Below the pieces are notes generated by a model. That model worked only from the letters and a program-made list of their open reading frames with translations. It was not told the origin of the DNA and made no database searches. This document shows positions 36,517 to 43,529 of a stretch of DNA of 64,000 nucleotides, one piece after another. The translations under genes and the position numbers were made by a program. Each line of letters starts with the position of its first letter. Position 1 is the stretch's first letter. Origin of the DNA: Acidobacteriales bacterium 59-55 (GTDB taxonomy: Bacteria; Acidobacteriota; Terriglobia; Terriglobales; Acidobacteriaceae); the NCBI GenBank assembly GCA_001897435.1, contig MKSV01000005.1:36460-100459 (forward strand). The letters run 5' to 3'.

Positions 36517-37297
36517 AGCATCGCTGACACCGGAGCAATCGCTGCTCACCGACCACATAGGCAATGAGGTCTATGCCTCACACTATGCCGAGCGGAAAGC
36601 CTATCGGCTCACTATTGGCTGCGGGACGGTTCTGCTCCTCGGATCGATGGGAGTCATCTTCTCATTGGCCCACCGTCCGATTGCAAATCGGTACATCAGA
36701 ATTGACGAGATGGGCCGCGCCCAGGCCATTGCTTATAGTGACCTTAACTACAGCCCCCGCGAAGGCGAAGTACGCACGTACCTGACGGATTGGGCGAATT
36801 ACCGCTACACCATAAGCCGTGACACCATCGGGAAGAAATACCCGCTCAACTACTATTTCCTCTCGCAGGCACTCGCCTCGCAACTGATGACCGAGGATAA
36901 TACCAATCACCTCGTCTCCCAGGTCGTTGCGGGCCAGATCGAACAGAGCGACGTGGAGGTCAAGAACGTGACTATCACGTCGATGTCCGAGGAGACCGTG
37001 CAGGGTGCGGTGATTGCCCGTGGCACGGCGCTTGTGACCATCGACAAGCTCTACTCCTCACGCAACTCCCGTGAACCGCGCACGGAGCATTGGGGTATCA
37101 GCGTGACCTACTATCTGAATCCAAAACAAGTCAGCGACCAGGCCAAGATCTTCCCGCAATTCGAGACGATCAACCCGCTCGGATTGACCATCACCGAGTT
37201 CCACGAAAACCGTCTTTCCGTCGATCAGATTGCGCCAGGAACCAGCACCGTATCTCCCGCAATCGCGGTACAACCAACGCAGGGAGCCGAAAAATGA
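36491..37297 (+). CDS. virB8: VirB8/TrbF-like inner-membrane scaffold protein
   Basis: 268 residues from the ATG at 36491, eleven bases after AGGAG; an ATG at 36482 is only two bases from it and so less likely. One membrane helix (LTIGCGTVLLLGSMGVIFSLA) is followed by the periplasmic NTF2-like VirB8 domain: RYIRIDEMGRAQAIAYSDLNYSPREGEVRTYLTDWANYRYTI, later EHWGISVTYYLNPKQ and NPLGLTITEFHENR. VirB8 nucleates the inner-membrane complex. The stop overlaps the virB11 start (ATGA). Confidence 0.9.
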   Translation: MSTRTVPIEASLTPEQSLLTDHIGNEVYASHYAERKAYRLTIGCGTVLLLGSMGVIFSLAHRPIANRYIRIDEMGRAQAIAYSDLNYSPREGEVRTYLTDWANYRYTISRDTIGKKYPLNYYFLSQALASQLMTEDNTNHLVSQVVAGQIEQSDVEVKNVTITSMSEETVQGAVIARGTALVTIDKLYSSRNSREPRTEHWGISVTYYLNPKQVSDQAKIFPQFETINPLGLTITEFHENRLSVDQIAPGTSTVSPAIAVQPTQGAEK

Positions 37298-38262
37298 GCT
37301 ATCAACTCATTCTGCCGTTCTTTCCCGAGGAGCTGCGCGAACTACTGCTCGACCCGTCCATCTCGGACTTGATGATTAACGGCACGACCGGGGTCTTCGT
37401 GGATCGGAATGGCGTCGTGCAGCATATTCCGCTGTCAACGCCATATACTAACGAACGCCTACAGGCGGCTATCGAACGTATCGCTCGCATCCTCGGCCAG
37501 GATATTACGACGCAGAATCCGATTCTCAATACTCGCCTGCCGGATGGCTCGCGTGTCGCCGTCGTGGGCGCGCCATCTTCGATCAATGGTCCGACGCTGA
37601 CCATCCGTAAATTCAACCGTTGGTACACCACCGATGAGCTGATTGCATCCGGCAGTTTACCAAAGTGCGTCCGAGACGCCGTTATCGGCTTTATGAACGA
37701 GAAGAAGAACGGGATCATCAGCGGCGGAACTGGTAGTGGCAAGACGACTTTAATGAAGGCTCTCCTCGATCACATTCCGCAGCAGGAGCGTCTGGTCGTC
37801 ATCGAGCAACCGGCAGAGTTGAAAGTGCTGCATTCCAACGCCGTTCGGTGGGAAGCCGTCGAGGCTATTCCCGGTCAGGTTGCCATCACTCCCAGCCAGC
37901 TTTTGGCCGCTGCGCTTCGCCATCGTCCCGATCGCATCATCATGGGCGAGATACGCGACGAATGCGGCTATGACTTGCTGCAGGCGATGAACACAGGGCA
38001 TGGCGGAACACTCTCCACGATCCATGCAAAGTCCGCATGGGATGCTTTGAATCGGCTGTCCGATTTGGCTCTGAGTGCGCGTGCCAATTTGAATCATGCT
38101 TTCATTCGCTCTGAGACGGCAGAGGCTATCGACTTCGTACTGTATTGTGAACGCGATCACACTGGCCGCCGCCGAGTGCGCGAGCTGATTACCGTGACCG
38201 GATACACCCACGCAGACCAATGCTTCCAAACGGAGGAAATCTATCATGCTTCCGCCGCCTGA
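37294..38262 (+). CDS. virB11: VirB11-type secretion ATPase
   Basis: 322 residues from the ATG at 37294, which overlaps the virB8 stop by four bases. Upstream frame sequence to 37090 lies inside virB8 and is discarded. The N-terminal domain (LLLDPSISDLMINGTTGVFVDRNGVVQHIP) is followed by NGIISGGTGSGKTTLMKALL (Walker A, about residues 144-152), LVVIEQPAELKV (Asp box), RPDRIIMGEIRDECGYDLLQAMNTGHGGTLSTIHAKSAWDALNRL (Walker B and His box). This hexameric traffic ATPase switches the machine between pilus assembly and DNA transfer. It ends the virB operon. Confidence 0.95.
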   Translation: MSYQLILPFFPEELRELLLDPSISDLMINGTTGVFVDRNGVVQHIPLSTPYTNERLQAAIERIARILGQDITTQNPILNTRLPDGSRVAVVGAPSSINGPTLTIRKFNRWYTTDELIASGSLPKCVRDAVIGFMNEKKNGIISGGTGSGKTTLMKALLDHIPQQERLVVIEQPAELKVLHSNAVRWEAVEAIPGQVAITPSQLLAAALRHRPDRIIMGEIRDECGYDLLQAMNTGHGGTLSTIHAKSAWDALNRLSDLALSARANLNHAFIRSETAEAIDFVLYCERDHTGRRRVRELITVTGYTHADQCFQTEEIYHASAA

Positions 38263-38748
38263 AACTCAGGCATCCAGCTAAAGAACCAACCCGAATCCGA
38301 GGTCGTTCCGATGTTCCATCATGCTGCCAATCCGGCTGTACAACCCAACTCGTCTCAGAAAGCGCCCAGCATGACACTCCTGAGCTGTCGCGAGCGCACC
38401 GTAGCGTACCCGACACCGTCCTTCTGTGGAGCCTTTGCCGCTCGGAAAGAGGCTGCGGTTATGGCGAACTTTCGCCGCCGAGATAGAGAGGTTGCCTTCG
38501 GTGCATTGGGGATTCATCCGCCCCGTATCCCGTCCTCTGATCGGGGTCACGCTTCGGGCCTGTCCTGCGCCCTGCGGCAGGCTCGCTCTTCTGCTTTGGC
38601 TACGCCACCCTGCGGGTTACGGTTTCCATCTACGACGGACCCTCCGTAAATGCAGAGCTTCGGCCTTGGGAGCCGGGGCCACTCGCTTGGCTTCGCCTGT
38701 GTGACCCGAGCAGGATACGGGAATTTCAACGAAACGGAGATCACCATC
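38263..38748 (+). promoter_or_regulatory. Hairpin-rich leader upstream of ssb
   Basis: About 490 bp between virB11 and ssb without a convincing protein. It can form several short hairpins. ACGGA-CCC-TCCGT (38635-38647) is perfect. ACCC-TGC-GGGT lies near 38607-38617. GCCTG and CAGGC flank a GC-rich stretch near 38559-38583, and CGGC and GCCG pair near 38663-38678. The density of short stem-loops right before ssb recalls single-stranded promoters (Frpo-type) that let leading-region genes be expressed as the transferred strand enters the recipient. This is inference from layout. The ribosome-binding site for ssb is GGAGA near 38736. Confidence 0.45.
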
Positions 38749-39123
38749 ATGTACCAGAACAAAGTCACCCTCATCGGATTCCTCGGCAACGACACAGAGG
38801 TTCGCTCCAACGACAACCGCAGCCTGACCACTCTCTCGCTGGCAACCAAGTCTTCCTACAAGAAGGACGGCAAGTACATCGAGCACACTGAATGGCACCG
38901 TTGCATCGCCTTCGGCAAGCTCGGAGAGTTCGCCGCCACGCTGAAGAAGGGCGCTCATGTCCAGGTTGAGGGCGAGCTGCGCAGCCGGAAGTACGACAGC
39001 AAGAAGACGAACTCGGAACAGACCATCTGGGAGATCCGGGTGAACTCGATTCTGAAGCTGGATCGGGCTGCCAAGGCATCGCCGGAAGACGACGATGCTT
39101 CCACCGAGGAAGAGGCCGCATAG
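38749..39123 (+). CDS. ssb: Single-stranded DNA-binding protein
   Basis: 124 residues from the ATG at 38749 (MYQNKVTLIGFLGNDTEV); the frame upstream is leader sequence. The OB fold is complete: NKVTLIGFLGNDTEVR, LTTLSLATKSSYKKDGKYIEHTEWHRCIAFGKLGEFAATLKKGAHVQVEGELRSRKYD, and VNSILKLDR. The acidic tail (SPEDDDASTEEEAA) is short and lacks the DIPF-type tip that recruits chromosomal repair proteins, typical of plasmid and element SSBs. It would coat the incoming single strand after conjugation. Confidence 0.94.
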   Translation: MYQNKVTLIGFLGNDTEVRSNDNRSLTTLSLATKSSYKKDGKYIEHTEWHRCIAFGKLGEFAATLKKGAHVQVEGELRSRKYDSKKTNSEQTIWEIRVNSILKLDRAAKASPEDDDASTEEEAA

Positions 39124-39140
39124 GCCCTTCCTCCTTACCT

Positions 39141-39167
39141 CGGAAGCCCGGTCATCCCGGGCTTCCG
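39141..39167 (+). terminator. Stem-loop after ssb
   Basis: A perfect 11-bp stem, CGGAAGCCCGG (39141-39151) and CCGGGCTTCCG (39157-39167), with a 5-nt loop, sits 17 bp after the ssb stop. No T-run follows, so it may stabilise the mRNA 3' end or act with Rho rather than as an intrinsic terminator. Confidence 0.6.
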
Positions 39168-39233
39168 ACCACTATGAGGGGTTCCGCTATGAGCGTCGCA
39201 AAGAACCAGCGAGATGCGCTATCAATCCGTTCA

Positions 39234-39644
39234 TCAGAACAGAACAAGTTCTCTGGGGGGCGTCCGCTTCAGGGTCTCAATGCGACTCTGAAGTCCAGTG
39301 ACATGGATCTCCAGTTTGTGACCGTCAGGGTCCAGAAAGTAGAACGAGTCACCCTCGCTATGGTTCTCCTGCCACTGCTGCGCTCCGGCGTCGATCAGCC
39401 GGGAACAAAGCGTCTGGTAGTCCGATGCCGATACGGTAAACGCGATGTGGTCGTATGTCAGATTCAAGGGCCGTTCCGACAAGTCCGATTCGAGGGTCAG
39501 ACATATCCAGAAATCGCCTGCAGTGAGGTACGCGCCCTTGTACCAGCGAGCTGCCGGGCGAAGCCCCAGATTCTCGCTATAAAAGCGGAATGCGCGATCC
39601 AGATCGACGACAGACAGTGTGACGTGATTCAGGCCCGTAACCAT
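39234..39644 (-). CDS. fosA: FosA-type fosfomycin resistance glutathione transferase
   Basis: 136 residues from the ATG at 39644 (MVTGLNHVTLSV); the frame continues to 39794 but that part lies over the divergent primase start. The metal ligands of FosA are present: His7 in GLNHVTL, His66 in TYDHIAF and Glu112 in HKLEIHV. Thr9 and the potassium-loop motif SEGDSFYFLDPDGHKLE (about residues 96-112) are also intact. The enzyme adds glutathione (or another thiol) to fosfomycin using Mn2+ in the cytoplasm. It is encoded on the strand opposite to its neighbours, between ssb and the primase, and so looks like inserted cargo. Length equals known FosA proteins; no defect is visible. Confidence 0.88.
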   Translation of the reverse strand: MVTGLNHVTLSVVDLDRAFRFYSENLGLRPAARWYKGAYLTAGDFWICLTLESDLSERPLNLTYDHIAFTVSASDYQTLCSRLIDAGAQQWQENHSEGDSFYFLDPDGHKLEIHVTGLQSRIETLKRTPPRELVLF

Positions 39645-39684
39645 ACTCAAAAGGCTAACACTGGCAATTTGAAGAGGTGCCATT

Positions 39685-40632
39685 ATGAATGAAGTTGCCA
39701 TCCGTTTTCTCAGCCGATGCTTCGCTCCGGCTGAGACGATTGCTTTCCTGCTTCGTAGGGAGAGTGCAGCCGCTCCGGCGCAGCGCGTTGTCATGCTGGA
39801 GACCGCGCTCGCGCCGCGCTATCGCGCCTGGCTCGCCTATCAGAATGGCACCGGAGCCAATATCTATGTCGCTGCCAATCCACTTCGTCCCGGTAGTCGG
39901 AAACGGACTAAAGAAAGCATCGCGTCCGTTCGCCATCTATATATAGACATCGACACGGATGGAGATGCCCGGCTCGCTATGCTCCGGGCATCGGATGCTG
40001 TACCACCGCCGACTTCGATTCTCTCGACATCGCCCAGCAAATATCAGGTGCTCTGGCGCGTCGAAGGCTTCGACTTTGCGCTTCAGGAACAGATGCTCAA
40101 GCTGCTCGCTATCGCCTTCGGCGGCGATCCCGCTTGCACCGATTGCAACCGCGTCCTTCGCATCCCCGGTCTCCTGAATCGGAAGTACGATCCAGCCCAC
40201 CGTGTCACCGTCGAATATCCCGACGATTCCATCTGGACTCCCGATGACTTCCGGCTGGATGCGGGCGCGGTCGATGCGATGCTTTTCCGCAATGCTATCG
40301 CTTCCCGAAAGCCGCCATCGAAGCACAGCAATTCGGAGAGCGATTGGGCATGGGTTTCCCATGAGCTTGCTCACGGCAAAGACGCTCTGAAAATGACGCG
40401 GGAGCTGGCTTCGCGTCGCTCCGATAAGCCCAATCCTTTGTATTACGCGCAACGCACCGTCGATGTCGCTTCAGCTCGCCTCTGGCTCATCGAGGGCATC
40501 GCCATCGAAGACATAATCACGATGCTCGAAAGCCGCCGCCGTTTCGAGCTTCCCGCCGCACTTTGCTCCGCTCGTGCGCGGGAGATTGCGGCTACCGCAC
40601 AACGCATGATTGCCCACAGAAAGTCTGCCTGA
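39685..40632 (+). CDS. RepB-type DNA primase
   Basis: 315 residues with AGAGG seven bases before the ATG. The archaeo-eukaryotic primase-like core shows RHLYIDIDTDGDARL (the DxD metal motif), STSPSKYQVLWRVEGFD and GGDPACTDCNRVLRIPGLLNRKY, the pattern of the RepB_primase family found in mobilisable plasmids and conjugative elements. It would prime complementary-strand synthesis on transferred single-stranded DNA. The C-terminal third (WAWVSHELAHGKDALKMTRELASRRSDKPNPLYYAQRTV) is a helical extension common in these proteins. Confidence 0.85.
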   Translation: MNEVAIRFLSRCFAPAETIAFLLRRESAAAPAQRVVMLETALAPRYRAWLAYQNGTGANIYVAANPLRPGSRKRTKESIASVRHLYIDIDTDGDARLAMLRASDAVPPPTSILSTSPSKYQVLWRVEGFDFALQEQMLKLLAIAFGGDPACTDCNRVLRIPGLLNRKYDPAHRVTVEYPDDSIWTPDDFRLDAGAVDAMLFRNAIASRKPPSKHSNSESDWAWVSHELAHGKDALKMTRELASRRSDKPNPLYYAQRTVDVASARLWLIEGIAIEDIITMLESRRRFELPAALCSARAREIAATAQRMIAHRKSA

Positions 40633-40656
40633 TTTCACCCCCCAAAGGAGAATGTA

Positions 40657-40983
40657 ATGCCACTGCTTGAAGTCATCCAAACCCGCCACCTCAGCGCCTC
40701 CATTCGACTGACCGATACGACCGCCTCTCAGGTCGATCAATACGCCGCTTTCATCCACGCATCTGCGAATGATGTTGTGGAGCAGGCGCTTGCCTATGTC
40801 TTCTCCAAAGATCGCGAGTTTCAGGAGTTTCTTCGTACTCCTGAAGCGCAGCGGATTACGCCGACTTTGCGCGTGCGCAGAGCGTCCGCCAATGATGCCG
40901 CCGAACCGTCCGCGAAGAAGCCGGTTTCCGCAGCGTCTTCAGCGTCCCAAACACCCGCAGTTGTGGCAGGTACGAGAGCATGA
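40657..40983 (+). CDS. Small protein with ribbon-helix-helix-like N-terminus
   Basis: 108 residues, 24 bp after the primase with AAGGAG upstream. The N-terminal part (HLSASIRLTDTTASQVDQYAAFIHASANDVVEQALAYVFSKDREFQEFL) could form a beta strand and two helices, like RHH DNA-binding proteins. The last third is Ala/Ser/Pro-rich and probably disordered. The family is not recognised. Location between the primase and the candidate oriT suggests a relaxosome or copy-control role, but this is inference. Confidence 0.6.
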   Translation: MPLLEVIQTRHLSASIRLTDTTASQVDQYAAFIHASANDVVEQALAYVFSKDREFQEFLRTPEAQRITPTLRVRRASANDAAEPSAKKPVSAASSASQTPAVVAGTRA

Positions 40984-41068
40984 TTTTCCATCTACATCCG
41001 TGGCAGTACCAGGACGGTGCTTCGCACCGGGTGTATCTCGACACTCCACCCCTAATAGGTTCGTGCAG

Positions 41069-41140
41069 GGTGCACTTAGGTGCACTTGTTTAGAACCAAC
41101 CATATAGCAATCTCAGGTGCACCTGGGTGCACCTGAGATT
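41069..41140 (+). other. oriT: Candidate origin of transfer (oriT)/relaxosome operator
   Basis: The 170-bp gap before the relaxosome-accessory, coupling-protein and relaxase genes contains GGTGCACTT twice in tandem (41069-41077 and 41079-41087, ten bases apart), then a perfect 15-bp inverted repeat, AATCTCAGGTGCACC (41109-41123) and GGTGCACCTGAGATT (41126-41140), with a TG spacer. GGTGCAC thus occurs four times. Perfect inverted repeats beside tandem binding sites are typical of oriT regions of MobF-type elements, where the relaxase recognises one arm and accessory RHH proteins bind the repeats. The nick site itself could not be recognised. Confidence 0.6.
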
Positions 41141-41152
41141 TTGAGGTGTTGC

Positions 41153-41515
41153 ATGGCAATTCTTGATACCGAAACTACCGCGATTTCAGAGGCTGACCGC
41201 GCAGCTAACAGGGTATGTCCCGTGACGGTGAAACTCACGCAGGAGGAGCACCGCGCCGTCACGGAACACGCCGAGGAATTGGGTCAGGCCCGCAGCGAAT
41301 GGATGCGCGACGTCATCCTGCGCGAACTGCAAACCTCTTCCAACGATCCTCTGTTGGAGGAGGTTGTCGGCATCCGCCTGTTGCTTATCAATGTGCTTCG
41401 CCCGCTTGCGGGCGGCCAGCAAATCGCAGCCGAGGCGTTCGATAAATTGCTCGAACACGTCGGCACGCGGAAGCAGGAGATTGTTCAAAAGATGGTCTCT
41501 GCACGGAGGACATAG
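41153..41515 (+). CDS. Relaxosome accessory protein (RHH/MobC-like)
   Basis: 120 residues from the ATG at 41153, seven bases after GAGGTG and 12 bp past the big inverted repeat. The segment RVCPVTVKLTQEEHRAVTEHAEELGQARSEWMRDVILRELQ is a ribbon-helix-helix of the kind found in TraJ/MobC-type proteins, which bind oriT and help the relaxase nick. The C-terminal half (LLEEVVGIRLLLINVLRPLAGGQQIAAEAFDKLLEHVGTRKQEIVQKMV) is helical. It ends five bases before the VirD4 start. It could also repress its own promoter through the GGTGCAC repeats. Confidence 0.78.
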   Translation: MAILDTETTAISEADRAANRVCPVTVKLTQEEHRAVTEHAEELGQARSEWMRDVILRELQTSSNDPLLEEVVGIRLLLINVLRPLAGGQQIAAEAFDKLLEHVGTRKQEIVQKMVSARRT

Positions 41516-41519
41516 CGTC

Positions 41520-43529
41520 ATGGCAAAGACTACATGGGGCCGCAAAGAGACGATCATCTGGCCACAGAACCGGCCTATCTATACCTATGCCGCGATCTTC
41601 GCCGCAATGATTCTGACGGTCGTATTTGTGTATGGATGGGTTCGGTTCTCCACGAGGCCGTTGCAGTGGTTCTATGCGCCGGTCTATGTCCGCACTTCTG
41701 TCTTCGGCACCTTTAGCCGGACACACAGAAGCGAGTACCGGATGCTCTTTCTTACTGGCCACGGACTGAAGCCGGGGCCGGTGATGAATGGGGATGTCCT
41801 GCATGGAAAGACGCCCGAACCCGGTGGCCGCGTCATCCCGCTGGCGCTCTCCGTCACGGCACTTCAGCGCGGAAACGACCTGCTCTTTCGCGGGCCGGTA
41901 CGGAGCTATGTGGATGCCCGGCTCCATGAGTACCTGAAAGCCGCAGTCTATGCCGGACGCGACGCATCCGCCATCCTGAAGCCGCCTTTGCTTTGCGGAG
42001 TCGGAGCGTTTCTGGTACTGCTGCCGTTCGCTGTCACTCTGGACGTGAAGCGCCAAAAAGCGTTGAAGTACGGACGGAGGCTGAAAGGCCCGGAACGCCT
42101 GACGCCCCAGGCGTTCAATCGCACTGTCAAGGGCAACGGCATCGGCTTCAAAACCGATGGCATGAAAGACATGCTGCGCATCCCGGCGAAGGCCGAAGCG
42201 CAGCACATGCAGATCATCGGGGACACTGGCGCGGGTAAGTCCGCGATGCTCTTTCAGGTCCTCCGGCAGGTGCGGGGCCGGGAAGATTCTGCCATCGTAT
42301 ATGACCCTGCCCGCGAGTTTGTGAAGCGATTCTATGACCCATCAAGGGGTGACGTAATCCTCAATCCTCTGGACAAACGCTGTCCGTATTGGGGACCAGC
42401 CGAGGAGCTGCGTAGCCGCTCCGAAGCGAAGGCCCTGGCCGCGTCTCTCTTCCAGCCGCCGCAGGACCGTAAGGGCGAGTTCTTTATCGAGTCGCCGCAG
42501 AAAATCTTCGCTTTCCTGATGGCCTATGGCCCGACGCCGGACGAGCTGGTGCAGTGGATGTCGAACCCGGATGAGATCGACCGCCGACTGAAAGGAACGG
42601 AACACGCACATCTCATCGACCCGCGAGCGCACCAGCAGAGAGCCGGTGTTCTCGGCTCGCTAGGATTGGTCGCGGACAGCCTGCGCTTGCTCCCGAAGAG
42701 GGAAGAGGGTAATGGTGTGTGGACGGCGACGGAATGGGCTGAGAAGCGGCAGGGTTGGGTCTTCATCACTTCGCTGCCTGCCGAGCGCGAAGCCCTCCGG
42801 CCTTTGCAGAGTTTATGGATAGACTGGCTGGTTTTGCGGCTATTGAATGAGCCGACGAAAGAGCAAAAGCGTGTCTGGTTTGTGATTGACGAGCTGGCGA
42901 GCTTGCAGAAATTGCCGCAGCTTCATACGGCGATCACCGAGGGGAGGAAAGGACGGAATCCCGTAGTGCTTGGCTTCCAGGGGAAGGCACAGCTTGAATA
43001 CCTGTACGGGCACCTGGCCGAGGTCATGCTATCGCAGCCCGCGACGAGCGTTTGGCTCACCACGAAAGAGCCGAACGCAGGCGAGTGGGTCTCAAAATTC
43101 ATCGGCAAGGTAGAAATCGAGCGGCTGCGTGAGACGCATTTCGACGGCACCAGAGCGGGCCACAACTTCACCATCGAGAGGCAGGTAGAGCCGCTGGTAT
43201 TGGAGTCGGAAATCTCTGGTCTGCCGGACCTGCACGCCTTCATGAAATATCAGAATTTCGTAACGTACTTCTCATTCCCGTACTTCGATATGCCGGAGGT
43301 TGCTAAGCCCTTCGAGCTGCGCGAGCGCAGGGACGACAAGCTGCCTTACGATCCCAAAGCCGTGCGCGGAGGCCGACCGGAGCCGGAACTGAAGCAGGAG
43401 CCGGAACCCTCCGCGCCCGCACCGGAGCCGAACGAACCTGCGGCGGGGCAGTCCATTCAACCGGAAACTGTCGTGACTCCTGATGTCCATGAAGAACACG
43501 CTGCCGTACACGACGGTTGGAGTCTCTAA
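41520..43529 (+). CDS. virD4: VirD4/TraD-type coupling protein
   Basis: 669 residues from the ATG at 41520, ten bases after GGAGG; upstream frame sequence overlaps the accessory gene and is discarded. Two membrane helices (YTYAAIFAAMILTVVFVYGW; PLLCGVGAFLVLLPFAVTL) anchor an ATPase with MQIIGDTGAGKSAMLFQVL (Walker A, about residues 231-245) and KRVWFVIDELASLQKLPQL (Walker B, about residues 448-460). The sequence belongs to the TrwB/TraD type rather than the long TraG type. It brings the relaxase-DNA complex to the secretion channel. The C-terminus is Pro/Glu-rich. The stop overlaps the relaxase start (TAATG). Confidence 0.93.
   Translation: MAKTTWGRKETIIWPQNRPIYTYAAIFAAMILTVVFVYGWVRFSTRPLQWFYAPVYVRTSVFGTFSRTHRSEYRMLFLTGHGLKPGPVMNGDVLHGKTPEPGGRVIPLALSVTALQRGNDLLFRGPVRSYVDARLHEYLKAAVYAGRDASAILKPPLLCGVGAFLVLLPFAVTLDVKRQKALKYGRRLKGPERLTPQAFNRTVKGNGIGFKTDGMKDMLRIPAKAEAQHMQIIGDTGAGKSAMLFQVLRQVRGREDSAIVYDPAREFVKRFYDPSRGDVILNPLDKRCPYWGPAEELRSRSEAKALAASLFQPPQDRKGEFFIESPQKIFAFLMAYGPTPDELVQWMSNPDEIDRRLKGTEHAHLIDPRAHQQRAGVLGSLGLVADSLRLLPKREEGNGVWTATEWAEKRQGWVFITSLPAEREALRPLQSLWIDWLVLRLLNEPTKEQKRVWFVIDELASLQKLPQLHTAITEGRKGRNPVVLGFQGKAQLEYLYGHLAEVMLSQPATSVWLTTKEPNAGEWVSKFIGKVEIERLRETHFDGTRAGHNFTIERQVEPLVLESEISGLPDLHAFMKYQNFVTYFSFPYFDMPEVAKPFELRERRDDKLPYDPKAVRGGRPEPELKQEPEPSAPAPEPNEPAAGQSIQPETVVTPDVHEEHAAVHDGWSL

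Noticed and set aside
39174..39692. 172-codon plus-strand frame across fosA
   Set aside because: It is antisense to fosA, which has all catalytic residues. Only its first 20 codons after the ssb hairpin look possibly coding, and no family is recognised.
41069..41140. CRISPR array or replication iterons at the GGTGCAC repeats
   Set aside because: Only four short copies with a perfect inverted repeat and no spacers; position fits oriT or an operator better.
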